A DNA stretch of 64,000 nucleotides, taken from the NCBI GenBank assembly GCA_023052935.1, contig CM041292.1, positions 43,050,139-43,114,138 on the forward strand, written 5' to 3'. This DNA is from Piezodorus guildinii (Eukaryota; Arthropoda; Insecta; Hemiptera; Pentatomidae). Position numbers and translations under genes: made by a program. The notes under the pieces are model-generated. The model was not told the DNA's origin. It was given only the letters and a program-made list of their open reading frames with translations, and did not search any database. Below are positions 1 through 11,400 of the stretch, one piece after another (within the stretch, counting starts at the first letter, position 1; each line of letters starts with the position of its first letter).

Positions 1-34
1 AATTAAGAAATATAAATAATTTTGATATTCTCAC

Positions 35-2702
35 ATAAAATCTGCTATGGTAACTATTTCCGGGTTCTGCAGCATTTGAAATGCCTTCAGCTTTATAGAA
101 TTCCTTACAATATTTCACAAGAGCACCTTGCTGCCATACAATCGAGTCACTCCATCTGATGGAAAAATTTAAATGACTTGTAATGATACAGAAAAAAAAT
201 TATTTAGATAGTGTTTAACCTCACAGAATATCAGATAAAATATAATACAGAGGTGTTGAATTAAGTGATATTAAATATGGTGACAAACATATGACAAACA
301 TATCCTACTTACACATGAGAGGGAAGGTGACAAGCTCGCCCTTCAACTTTCACCCATTTACCAAGATGCAGAGCTGCTCTGTGTAGTGTGTCACAATACC
401 TATAAGGTTTAAAATCCATGAAATCCTATATTTTATTGGTCTAAGATAGTAATTATAAAATAATAAGATAATGGATAATAAAAAAAAACAACAACTAAAT
501 TTCGAATTAGAAAGTGAAAGTAAATATATTGTATCAGTGATTCCCATAAAGAGGATAAATTTATTCTTTCTTTTTTTTCAAGCATAAAACCATAGTATAT
601 TCTAACCTTTTATAAACGTATGAACAATTTTTTTTCCCAAGTTTTAAAAATTGACAAACAATTAAAGGGAAGTATTCTAAGAAATATTGATTAGGTTTTC
701 TATGGCATATTAGGGTATATATTAAATTTTAAGATCTAAAATTATCATTGTTTGCATGTTCCATACAGCTATGAGAGAAATATAAGTAAATAACATTCTT
801 AAAAGGATTTATTTTTGAAAAAAAAAAAGTAGAAAAATACTTTTTTTTTTAATTTAGGCTGATTTGGTGTATTTTTATTAAATAAAAGAAACAATAGATG
901 AATTATTAACATCTGTTTCAATAAGAATTAGAGGGTACCATTGTAAGAAGAGGTGTAGATAGGCTTTCAGGAATATCGTAAGGATCAAGATTGAGTATTG
1001 TGCACAATAAGCCTGATTGAGATTGCAGTACAAAGGATAATGCAGGAAAAAAATGTTGATTAAGATATTATTTTTAATTAAGAAAAATGGTGAGTAATAG
1101 AGAAAGACAGATAATGAGTAATAGATATTATAGAGAACAATCTTTGAAAGATCAAGAGTTCCCATAGTAATGTTTTGATCAAAAATAAGTAAGGATTTAT
1201 CAACTCTCTAGTTCAATTATTTTAGATGTTCATGAGGGTAAAATAAAGTATATTCAAATATAAGCAAATATTAATACTATGAAAATAAAAATAATAAAAC
1301 AGGTATTTTTTCATTGTGATCATAATATTTTAAAACATTCTTGCCCCTTACTTTACTGGGTAGCAATGGACGAGGTACATAGTAAAACAACCAATCCATA
1401 TGAATGTAAGGTGTTGTGTGGCCCAATAAACATCATAATACAGATAATTCTGAAAACAAAGATATTTAAAATTTAAAACATACATCAAAACGGTATACAT
1501 TGGTAAATCAGTGACTAGAATATTTTTTTTCTTTAAAAAAAAAAAAAGTTTTATACTTGAGCAAAGCAACAAGGAATAAACCCAGCATAATAAGCATTCA
1601 ACATAGAACTAAATAGAATTTGTCTCATTCTATTGTTAAAATCACATCTCAAATTTTCTACTTCCTCCCTTATAGCACTAGGCGAAGAAGAACAACTATG
1701 CAGTGGTTTACCTGAGAAAACAGGAACATTAATAAAACTAAAAAAATAAATAATGTCATAGGAATGTGCAAATGGAATTACCAATCAATCTGTTTTTGTA
1801 ATCTTCTTGAACAGTAGATGGAAGTGAGGTAACATCAAAGAATGGACTGATACTTAGTCCAAAGAGTATAAAATATACTGAAATTCTGAAATAAAAATAA
1901 ACAAACAGTTCATTTTAAAAATAGAAGAAACGTCATGATTTAATATGACACTTGATGTACATACGGATAACATAAGTAGAATATGTTAACTAAAGGATGA
2001 GTTCTCATTACATGGAAGGCACACCAAACAAGACATGTCATAACTACACCAAGTAAAAACAATCTAGAAATAAAATGAAAAATATATATCAATAAGATAT
2101 AACAAGATGCTTGAATCATTCAAAACATAAAATATGTACCTAATCAATTGCTCCAATAGAGTCCATAAAGGAGCTGGTGCCCAATGAAGAATAAGATACG
2201 TCAATATACCATAAATTAATCTTCGGACCAAAATAGTAACGATAAAACCGACGAGATGAGGATCGACGAGGTACAAATTCTATTAACAAATAAATCCAAA
2301 AATTGTCGACAATGTGTTAATGTATAGAATCAACACAAACTGCAACTCTTATTACCATAGCATGATTCGCATTAGAATTTGGAAGCCACCAAACTGAGCG
2401 ATAGAGATGAAGAAACTGCAGGAACACTGCAGTACTAGTGTAAACAAACATTATAATTTCAAACATAACATTGCTGTCATGTGGAAGTGCAGGCATAGGC
2501 ATATGCTTGGGAGAAACTTTTGTAATGTTCTCAGGAGGTGTGCACCTAAAAATTACAAAAGTATTCATACATCTATTTCTTTAAAATATGATTCATAAGT
2601 AATAGATATCAACAATTACTTATTTTTCGAATCATCTGCATTAAAAAAGGCATGTTGTTTAGATGATCCAGAACGGTTAATATTCCTCCTCCCACCGGCC
2701 AT
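35..2702 (-). CDS. TMEM39A: TMEM39A/B family ER membrane protein, nine exons, C-terminus off the left edge
   Basis: Multi-pass ER membrane protein. In animals TMEM39A works with COPII in ER-to-Golgi transport of cargo such as SAC1 and affects autophagy; that role is from family knowledge. Nine exons join in phase on the minus strand: 2702-2620, 2545-2356, 2279-2140, 2063-1965, 1885-1782, 1711-1557, 1449-1352, 399-313 and 155-35, all with GT donors and AG acceptors. The start MAGGRR resembles the family start MPGGRR. Other matches, in order, are VWWLPN, HLVGFIVTILVRRLI, SPSAIREEVENLRCDFNNR, AYYAGFIPCCF, YYDVYWATQHL, LHLGKWVKVEG, and WSDSIVWQQGALVKY through to HSRFY. About five hydrophobic segments are visible. 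The exon at 155-35 ends at a GTGAG donor at positions 34-30, so at least one exon encoding the last membrane segments lies outside the window. The 953-bp intron (400-1351) holds no recognisable element. Identification is firm; A versus B paralogue is not distinguishable, and insects usually have one copy. Confidence 0.93.
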
Positions 2703-3477
2703 CTCCTCAGTTAAGATACCGGTAAGGAAAATTAAAAATTAGTTTATAGTAAAAATGGTTGAGGTGAAAATACATTGTAAGACATCTGGTTTATCATGTT
2801 TGAAAACAAAATCATTAGAGGTATTCACTGTCATACTCTATACAAATTCAGTTGAATATAAACAGTCGTATACATAGAGCTACTTTCTGTCGACACCCAT
2901 AGAGTCCAAAGATTTACAAAGTTGAATGAATAGACAGATTTTTACAAAAGATTCATGGGTTTGAATCTCTGGAGAGTAGACAAATGTATCTCAATTAGGT
3001 CCCTTTTCTTAAATAGGAATGCAAAGAAAAAATCTAAAACAGCAATAGAAACTCAAATATTCATAAAATATCACAAAAAAGAATCATAGGACCGTTATAG
3101 ACTAAAGAATGGATGGATAAACCTTTGTAACTTGGAAGGACGTAGAACATTTGAAAGGAGGTGTTTGATAAAGTTGTAAATGTAAAAGACAAGTTGGAAT
3201 AAGATTAAACATATGATAAAGAATATTTTTTTAATTCTGTTATACTCTTACAGCCATTCTAAAATAATCTGTACGAGACTTGGCTTTCAAAAATGTTACG
3301 TACGCGAAATTTCAAACAATAATTTTACAGTTTCCTTAATATTTTGAACTAATAATGACGTTGTCAAATAAGTTAGTTGCATAAAAACTCTTTCCTTTCT
3401 TTCATGTTTCATTCCATAAAGTCAAGATCCACTAAACACAATTATGGTGTTTACCGAGATGTTTTATCATTTCAGAT
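2703..3477. other. Upstream region of TMEM39A, nothing recognised
   Basis: AT-rich intergenic sequence next to the TMEM39A start codon. It should include that gene's promoter and 5' UTR, but no TATA box, initiator or repeat could be assigned with confidence. No coding segment is supported. Confidence 0.4.
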
Positions 3478-3534
3478 ACACACACACACACACACACACA
3501 ACCACTATATATATATATATATACATATACATAC
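3478..3534. repeat. (AC)n(TA)n compound microsatellite
   Basis: About twelve AC units are followed after CCAC by about nine TA units and a degenerate ACATATAC tail. Short apparent ORFs across it are repeat translations. Confidence 0.95.
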
Positions 3535-3539
3535 AATTT

Positions 3540-4545
3540 TTCCCGGTACATCTCAGAATAACAAGAGAGCCCTTTCGGTTCAAAGAGCTGAAATTTTGTA
3601 GTTAGCCTGAACGGACGATATTTAAACAGATGTGAGTAAATTAAATTCATAACTCGGTTGATTTTTGATTTTTTTTAAATTTCGCCCTTTTTAAAGCTTT
3701 GCGCATCTCCTCGGCCTTCCTAATTGAACTAGAGGTTTCAAAATACCAATGTATATTAAATTCCTGTTTAACACTCTCTTTATCTTCTTATCTGCCGTCT
3801 TCTCTCCGGTTCTTTTTTGCCAGTCCACCTTCTTTTCTTCCCAAAAACTTCCTGCTATTTACTATCTTTCTAAATTTCTCAAGTATATATAGTTTGGCAA
3901 AAAGCCCTTTCGTATTAGCTAAGCTTACCGCAGAAGCTGTTAGGAAAAAACATCAGTGTTTATAGAGATGATTCCTTAACCGAATTCAGTCTTAAAATTG
4001 TTTTCCAAATTTCTTTTATGGTATTTTGACATCAATGACGCCCCATGGCCTCTTCGTTCATGAGACATAGAAAAAAAGGAATGCCAAGTCCATTGTGGCT
4101 CAATATTCCGTCTTGTCAGTGGGAGAGATGCCTGAGGCAGTCCTTGATGTCTCTCAAAAACGTACTGAAAATTATTTACTTTTCCAGCCTTGATTTTTGG
4201 GTTCCCTACCCTCTGACCGAAAAGAAATCTACAGCACTAGACTTTTATTTCAGAAATAGCTTTAAAACGATTAAATTTTTAAAAGGTAGAACATCGCATC
4301 AATTCGGACAACATCAACTAATGGTGGAATTTCAAGGATGAGGAATGTCATGAAAGTCATAAAACGCATATTTCTAATTAATATAGTTAAAGAGTGTTGT
4401 AAAATATAATTAATGACATGAAAATTAATCAATACCACAAAGTCTTCAAAGAATACTCATAGCGAAAATCATTTCCGCCGGTACTATAAATTTACTTTTT
4501 ATCGCTCCTGATAGTTTATAGGTAAAGGTTCTGTTCCTATATGGT
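3540..4545. other. Intergenic stretch without recognised genes
   Basis: Two open frames (3699-3965 and 4045-4341) are low-complexity or unrelated to any family I recognise, have no splice context, and are not called as genes. The block near 4045-4260 is less AT-rich than its flanks and may be decayed transposon coding sequence. Confidence 0.35.
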
Positions 4546-4790
4546 GAGGAGCCCGTGGCTGAGTGGCTAGCGCGCTAGTCTCTCATGCTAAAGTTGTGAG
4601 TTCGAATCCCAGTCCCGACGGGGCTTTTATAAGGATGTAATTGAATAGGGATTCACTCACAGCCTCTCCCCTCGGGTATGTGAGACCCGTCAGCCAAATG
4701 GTGGCCACTCACAAAATTAGGCGTAGGGAGCGATGATCCTATCCTGGGCTATATATTGTAATGTATTGAGGATACTGAGGGGAGTTAATT
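4546..4790 (+). mobile_element. tRNA-derived SINE, copy 1
   Basis: The head at about 4546-4622 looks like a tRNA: TGGCTGAGTGGCTAGC corresponds to an A box and GAGTTCGAATCCC to a B box. The body contains GGATTCACTCACAGCCTCTCC, then GGTATGTGAGACCCGTCAGCC and GGCGTAGGGAG. The same body recurs at 47972-48060 without the head, which shows a dispersed family and argues against a tRNA gene. The 3' boundary is approximate. Confidence 0.8.
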
Positions 4791-5529
4791 ATTAAATAAT
4801 TTTAATATTAAACAATTAAAGATAACGAACCTTTGTCGGCAAAACATCAAAAGGTGTTTACTTATGGTGTTTATCGATATGGGCCCCCCAGCGGTACCAG
4901 AAACCTCTGGTAGTTTCCCCCAGCGGCGGCCAACAAGAATATTAGGAGTGGTGAAAAGATAAGAATAATAGCACAAAGGCTATACCGCCAGCCGGGGCAC
5001 TTCCCATATTGGCCCACCCGAGGTGACGAGAATGAGAGAGAAGAACCGAAGAGTTAGTCAAGTTTTATCCTCAGGAAGAGGGAGTCGGGTTCTATCTACA
5101 AGAAGAGGAGGTGGCCGTCGGGGTTCTGAGAGCAGCTGGAGGATGATGCCAAGAAAGGGGCCGTAAGACTGATTTTACCTTCGCCAGCCGATTAAGTGTT
5201 TCAAAAGTATATCGTTATTTGTAATATTGTATGGCAAAGGTAGTAAAATGTCCCTCAGTATTCTCAATCAGAGTTCTAGGCAATGTGTTAATATAATTTA
5301 TATGTGTAAATTAATAATTATAGTAATGTATTAATTGAATCTTGTTTACTTTAATCTTACCCTGCATGCCACCTATGGGATTGGTAAACACGATACCTTT
5401 GGAAAGGAGATCCATGGTATCATTAAATATAGTTTATATATTGACTAAATATAGTAAGTAAGCTAGTTTTTGAAGCTACCGCTGCCTTAGAAAAGCAGCC
5501 GGTTAAAAACATAGCAATACTATATATAT
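4791..5529. other. Intergenic region with a GC-richer patch
   Basis: Positions about 4880-5200 are markedly less AT-rich than the surroundings (for example GGGCCCCCCAGCGGTACC and GCCAGCCGGGGCACTTCCC). No continuous reading frame or recognised repeat was found there. It could be part of a mobile element linking the two adjacent SINEs. Confidence 0.3.
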
Positions 5530-5818
5530 GGGGACGGGGTGGCCGAGCGTGTTAGCGCGCGTTGCTTTGAGCACGCGTTGCCTAGCAACAGAGAACCGAA
5601 AAGTTGAAACAAATAATTTACGAGTTCGAGTCTCGATGCTGGAGGGATTTTATCTCGGGATTTATCCCCCGCCTTCACCCCCTGGCCCGAGAAACCCCCG
5701 TATAGCCTTCAAAGGCGAGGTAGGGGTGAACGGAAAAAAAAAAAAAAAAAAAAAAACCTTATAAAGCCCAGGGCCTGCACGTCCTTACGCGGCACTGAAA
5801 AAATAAATAAATAAAAAT
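5530..5818 (+). mobile_element. tRNA-derived SINE, copy 2 (different head)
   Basis: It starts GGGGACGGGGTGGCCGAGCG, a Leu/Ser-tRNA-like A box region, and has GAGTTCGAGTCTCG as B box about 80 nt later. It contains an internal A23 run (5734-5756). It ends GCCTGCACGTCCTTACGCGG, then CACTG and an AAATAAATAAATAAAA tail. The tail block resembles the one at 48128-48165 in copy 3, so head and tail modules are shared among family members. Confidence 0.8.
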
Positions 5819-5839
5819 TTTCTGATATGGAATTGGTAT

Positions 5840-6545
5840 GATTGGGGTCGCATCCGTGCTTGTGGGGTATTAAGTCCTGAAAACCACGCTTAAATGGATT
5901 AGAATGATCTTAAACACGGATAATACCCGATATGTAAAGCAGTGTTTCCTAAAGTTGATGCACCTGGATAGAAATGATAGATGGAGTAAGCAGTATAACT
6001 GGGTCACGCAGTTAAGGAAATTCTTCGAAAGTTTCGGGATGTTTGATGTTCTTTGAGAGAGGGTATTTTGGAGGGCTACTGCAAATATATGAGAATGAAG
6101 AATATAGCCATGCTCCAAGAGTCGCCCGTGGTACAGTAGCGTCTTTGCTGTCACCGTCCTTCCTGAAAGTTGTTTATTGTTAGGCTGTAATATCGCGTAT
6201 GTTAGGACTTTATCCCAGATCAGACTGTCGGGAAAGTACGCCATCTCCTTTAGTGTAGGCCCGCAGAAGTATACCCTGGACCCACAGAAGCCGTGCCTAG
6301 TTTGTGATGGAGACGCATTGGAGGATTGTTTGTTTCCAATTTCTCGCTCGATGCCCCGTATACCATGACAATAGAATCAGTTTCATGTCCGTACTAAATG
6401 ATATAAGTATTGGTGGCTTCTATGAAATTCTTCCGGAACCCCACGTAATAGACCTAAAATCATTGTTTATTTTTGCCAAAGAAAATCTAAAAATAAGATC
6501 TCAACATGTTTCTTCTCAGAACGTTGATCACTCTTAAAGGTTTTG
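5840..6545 (+). pseudogene. Decayed LINE 3' coding fragment
   Basis: The plus strand carries frame-broken peptides typical of the C-terminal end of a non-LTR retrotransposon ORF2. One segment (about 6177-6365) reads CLVCDGDALEDCLFP, a cysteine pattern like the CCHC region downstream of reverse transcriptase. No intact frame remains. Family assignment is not possible. Confidence 0.5.
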
Positions 6546-6721
6546 AGACTTATCAGTATTTTATGGGGATTAAATATTTGCTTTAGTATTACATTATTTA
6601 TTGATATTGTTATATTTAATTTATGTTATATGTTGGATGAAAGTAATCATAAAAATAGCAACACCGTTATACTTATTATAGTATATGTGTTTTAAAGATT
6701 TATTCAATTTGTAATTGATAA

Positions 6722-6780
6722 TAGGGGTACTCACTACGTTTGCTATAGCATGCTATTTGTGCTATTGTGCTTAACCCATC
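6722..6780 (+). repeat. Partial copy of the hairpin-element arm
   Basis: ATAGGGGTACTCACTACGTT followed by TGCTATAGCA repeats the arm of the 180-nt hairpin that starts 213 bp downstream. It continues with a divergent TGCTATTTGTGCTATTGTGC, so the similarity runs about 50 bp. It may be the outer end of a larger element ending at 7094. Confidence 0.75.
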
Positions 6781-6844
6781 AATTTATACAGGAAATAACT
6801 GTAGAAACTCGTAACCTAATATACATTTTCTGGAGATAGATTTA

Positions 6845-6912
6845 TTATTTGTGCTGTACCAGCCAACTCTATTTCTATGGCGATTGTCCTAAAGACAAAT
6901 AAATAAAATTAT
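6845..6912 (+). repeat. LINE-like 3' tail
   Basis: TATTTGTGCTGTACCAGCC, then CTATTTCTATGGCGATTGTCC and an ACAAATAAATAAAAT tail. The same block occurs at 26277-26345 with similar length and tail. This is the 3' end signature of a retroposon inserted in the plus direction. Confidence 0.65.
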
Positions 6913-6934
6913 AATATTTATATATAATTATATA

Positions 6935-7114
6935 AAGTATTCCTATAAACTATATTAGGGGTACTCACTACGTTTGCTATAGCACATTTTTTGAGCTATT
7001 TTGCTAAACTCGCCGAGTTTAGTAGCTGCTGCTCGGCAAGTTTGGCAGAATAGCACAAAAAACGTGCTATAGCAAACGTAGTGAGTACCCCTATTATGGT
7101 TTATAGGAATACTT
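6935..7114. repeat. 180-nt near-perfect hairpin (foldback MITE-like)
   Basis: The left arm is 6935-7017 (83 nt), the loop 7018-7031 (14 nt) and the right arm 7032-7114 (83 nt). Aligning the left arm with the reverse complement of the right gives seven mismatches and no gaps. The arms include AGGGGTACTCACTACGTTTG. No ORF. The structure fits a foldback transposon or a hairpin RNA precursor. Confidence 0.9.
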
Positions 7115-7360
7115 CTGATTAAAAAAAATCAATAAAAGTAAATTAAAGAATGATCGTGAATTCTAAATACTTTTGACACACTATAGAAATTATTACCTAA
7201 AAGACATCTTTAAAAGATGCAGTAATTTACATGATTAATAATCTAATAAAACAAATTTTGATGGTAGAAACTACAAATAAACTATTTGTCAAAATTTTTG
7301 ACAAAACAAAACAGATGGTAAACGTTTCTTTCAGTCATATTTTGTTAGAACGCAGAAAAA

Positions 7361-7700
7361 TAGAGAAAAATGTGTAGAGAGTTTTAGAATCAGTAAAGCG
7401 CGATAAACAAGAAAAAGATAAAGGAAAAAGAAAAAAAAAAGGAAATCTTGTCCATATACACGCCCACAACTCAGTTATTTTTTATGACAGAGAAAAAAAA
7501 ATTATCAGTGTTTTTTACCAAACAACTGCGAACAATTATACAAAATGTCATTTTACTTTGAATTATTTATTGATATTAGTTAATTGCCTATAAACAGCTA
7601 TACAAACAGTTATACCCTAATATAGTTATTTGAAAATAATGAACCATTGTGTTATAATTTGCAGCGTTTTCCATTGTTCTGTTTTGATATTCTTGCATCA
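7361..7700 (+). repeat. Interspersed repeat family G, compact copy
   Basis: It begins TAGAGAAAAATGTGTAGAGA and TTTTAGAATCAGTAAAGCGC, and ends near TTAGTTAATTGCCTATAAAC, TACCCTAATATAGTTATTTG and TTTGCAGCGTTTT. Both ends recur at 44492-45500 on the same strand, and the start is inverted at about 41930-42235. No ORF is seen. Confidence 0.75.
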
Positions 7701-8482
7701 AAATTAAATTACTTTGTGCACGTTCCCATTATTTAATCTATGGGTGTATATTGATATCTTTACTAATTTAATACTCTATCTACTTAAACTATATTTTATA
7801 TTTCATTTAATCTAAAATATCTGTAAAATGTTTTATATGTATACATATATAATGTATATAAATGTATGTCTAGTTAGTGTAAATATATGTCCAATATATA
7901 AATATATCTATAATATGTATAAATATATGTATACTATGTATAAATAAATGCATATAATCTACGTGGCGTAATAATCTAGAAATTTATCGCCCTAAAACCT
8001 CTTACCTACCTACCTATGCAAATAATTTTTCATTTCATTAATACAATTAACTCTTTTTTGATCAGATATTCTTGATTAAGTATTAAATTGATATTTTTGT
8101 GTGTAGTACAATAAAAAAATAATCGTCGTAAATATCAAAACATATTTCTACACCATGGTTTATGCAAAATAAGTTATTTGTTATATAGTTGCCACCTTGA
8201 CAGAAGTATCTAGGACTCAATAACCTTAGTGAGGTTCCAGTATTCTGTTCAGTCTCTAATCTTCGCTTTTGAATAGGACAGGTTATATTTCTAGAATTAA
8301 TTTTAATTATTACGTAAAATTTTACATGACATTAATTCGTTTATTAAGTTATTGTGAAATTGTTAATGTTTCTATTTTCAACTAAATATTTATTTTATTT
8401 AATATTTATTTAATGTTTAAATATTTCAACTAATGGTTTTTGATATTTAATCATGTAATTATTTTCAGAATTTACCTCTGTA
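7701..8482. other. AT-rich region upstream of TAF12
   Basis: Positions 7830-7960 are degenerate tandem copies of a TATAAATATATGTATA-like unit. The rest should hold the TAF12 promoter and 5' UTR. A TTTTCAG nine bases before the first ATG region (8462-8468) may be a splice acceptor, so an upstream noncoding exon is possible. Confidence 0.4.
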
Positions 8483-11400
8483 ATGGACAATTTAAGTCAA
8501 CAGTCTCTACACCAAAACAATCATTCAAATGATGCTGAAATGAACAATTTTGTGGTATGTAAAAAAACATTTTAGTTTCTTTTTTTTTTTTTTTTAAATC
8601 ATTGATGAGTCTGATGGGTTGTATAATAGTATTATTACAATATTTCAGTTTTAAACTAAGAGATTTCTCTATCTTTTATAGTCGAAAAGTTTTGGATTAT
8701 GCATATTTTAAGTAAAGGAATTAAAAATTGTCTTTAATATTTATGATGTTTGACTTTGTTGTAATTTATTTAGGATGTATCCAGAATGAGTTCCATGTGG
8801 CCTTATCCACATCCTGAAAGGTTTTCACAATACAGGGATTTCTTTCATGAAGTAAGAAAGTATTGGTCTTACAGACTGCACCATGATAGTATGGGACACC
8901 ACTTGCACTTGTTATTAAAAGCACTTGTGGTGTGAATAGCAAAATACAAAGTTTAAGGGATTATATGGTTTTTAAAAGCATTTAGAAAGTGTAACATTAA
9001 AATAAAAATATGTGTTTTGTATGTAGATGTCACTTTTAGATTGATTCAAAGCTTAATAATTAACCTTTAGGTCACTTGGTAAATAACAGGGATTGAAATC
9101 AGTTTCAATGTACACATTTCTTAATTAAACAATGTCATAACTGTGTTGGTGAGAAATTTTTGAAAGAAAAAGGGTATATGTTTATATTTAAAATATCTTA
9201 ATTGATGTTGGTGTCTATATATGTTTGTGTATTTTGGGATATAACTGGTGCTTACTGCTATTCAAGTTGTCACATTCATGTACAGATAAATGCACTTTTT
9301 TTTTTTTTGGGTCAGTATATGTGTTCATTCTATTTTCCTGTGGGGATACCGCAGCTTTGTTATTAAATCAATGTCTCTTGTCTTAGGTGTTACTGAGTTA
9401 CAATCCCTTCAGTTGATATCCTAGAACTTGTGAAATATCCTTTCCTCTTAGTTTGCAGTTCTGATTAGTAGTTTTTATTATATTCTCTATTTTAACATTT
9501 TGAATATATTTGTCTATATGTATATATATTTATATTAATATTTATATATACAGCTTAATGTTGGCACATCAATTTCATTTCCACGATTTATTTCATTATA
9601 AATTTGTGATTACAAAATGGACTGTTCACTTTATTTGCTTATGTTGTGTATGCTTATTGTGTTGTTTATGTCCTATATGGTAATTCATATTTGAGCTTAA
9701 GTGTGGGGATTTATGGTTTGAGGTCTTAATAGGAATGTTATTGCAATATTCACTAATTTTTTTTTTTTTTTTCCAGCCTACATCCCACCAGGAGTAGTTT
9801 CTGGAAGTGAAACTACAAATAATGTTAGCCAAGTATTAACGAATAATTCTACACAGCAACATACTTTAGTCAACACTGTGCCTGTTATGGGAACTTTACA
9901 AACAGTATTAACTCAAGGTTTGCCGAATCAAAGTGTTAATGCTAATGTTGTGAATTTAAATCATACTCCACAGACCTTACCCAACACTATTCAGACTTCC
10001 ATAACTAGCCTTCCGAATGCAACTAATTCTACAAGTCAAGGACAAGAACAATCTACACAGGTAAATAATAATAAACGATTGACTATATAAATATATATTC
10101 TTAATAATTTTAATTCACTATTAAAACAAAAACATGATGTTAATAGAGGTGTTACTATGGCTAATCTAGATTAAGTGATTCTCTGAAACACGTGTCTCCA
10201 AAGTATTTTGTATATAAAATAATCTAGAAAATCTATAAAATCTAGAAACAATCAAATTAAAATTTTTTAAACAAATTTAGAAACGAAATAAATTATTAAA
10301 GAATGATTTACATTATATTTTAATAGAAACATGTGTTCTATTAAATAATCTATTATATTATTATCTATCAGTTTGTTTTATTGGCTTTCCATCATTCTCC
10401 GTTAACTTTTACATTAGTATGTATAAGATAATATTTTCCCTAAAATCTTTAGCATTCCAACGGCATATTGAACATGTATATTACAGTTCTTAAGTTAAAA
10501 AATTTTTTTTTTTTGCAGTTTTCTCCTTTAGTTGGATATCGAATTCGTTCAACTTATATATTTACCTGTTTTTTAGCAATGCTAATCAGATAATATAGTC
10601 AGTTTCATAGAATCTACAAAATTAAAAGTACTTTAGAGGAACGCATTTTAAAATATAGGCATTTAAGTCCTGTCAGACTATTTCAATCAGAGCAAAACCT
10701 ACATTATATTAAACTCTTCCAATTTTACATCGATATATAGCGTTTAATCAAAATCGTTGGAGCCGTTTTTGAGTAAATCGTATTTTTTATTTTCAGGAAA
10801 AAATAATTACTCTATATTGTAATGTATTGTAGGTGGTATGAAACACCTAATCTTGTATTAGTTTGTTTCACTAGTACATTAGAAACTAGCAGAATACATT
10901 GTAAATTTTATATCTTTTTCAAAATAAACCTGAGTGTGCTAGTATCAGTATTTTAAAATATTTATATCATTAAAAAATCTGGTGCATGCAACACACGGCT
11001 TTCACTTACCTCCGATGTTAAAATCAATTTAAGAATTTTCAAATACATTTAAAGACACAAATAATTTTTTAAAGAATTAATTATTTTTAATTTTATAAGA
11101 AACATGTGTTTTATTAAATAATCTATTATATTTTGATCAACAACGATCAGTTAGTTTCATCACTTTCCATTAACCTTTAAAATTCTGTATATAAGATAAT
11201 ATTTTTTCTAAAAACTTTAGCTATCCAATGATATATTACTCACCTATATTATTATTCTTGTGTTCAAAAACACAAAAATTGCATAAAAAAATATGTCTAC
11301 CCTTCTTTTCTTTATTTGTTTATTGAATTTGCTCAACTTGAATATTTACCCGTTATTTATCAATGCTAATACGATGATAACCCTTTTTTTTTTTTTAATT

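Noticed and set aside
4546..4622. tRNA gene (A and B boxes present)
   Set aside because: No acceptor-stem closure or convincing cloverleaf, and the following body recurs at 47972-48060, so it is a SINE head.
5528..5764. 78-codon open frame
   Set aside because: It lies wholly within the SINE and ends in its A-run.
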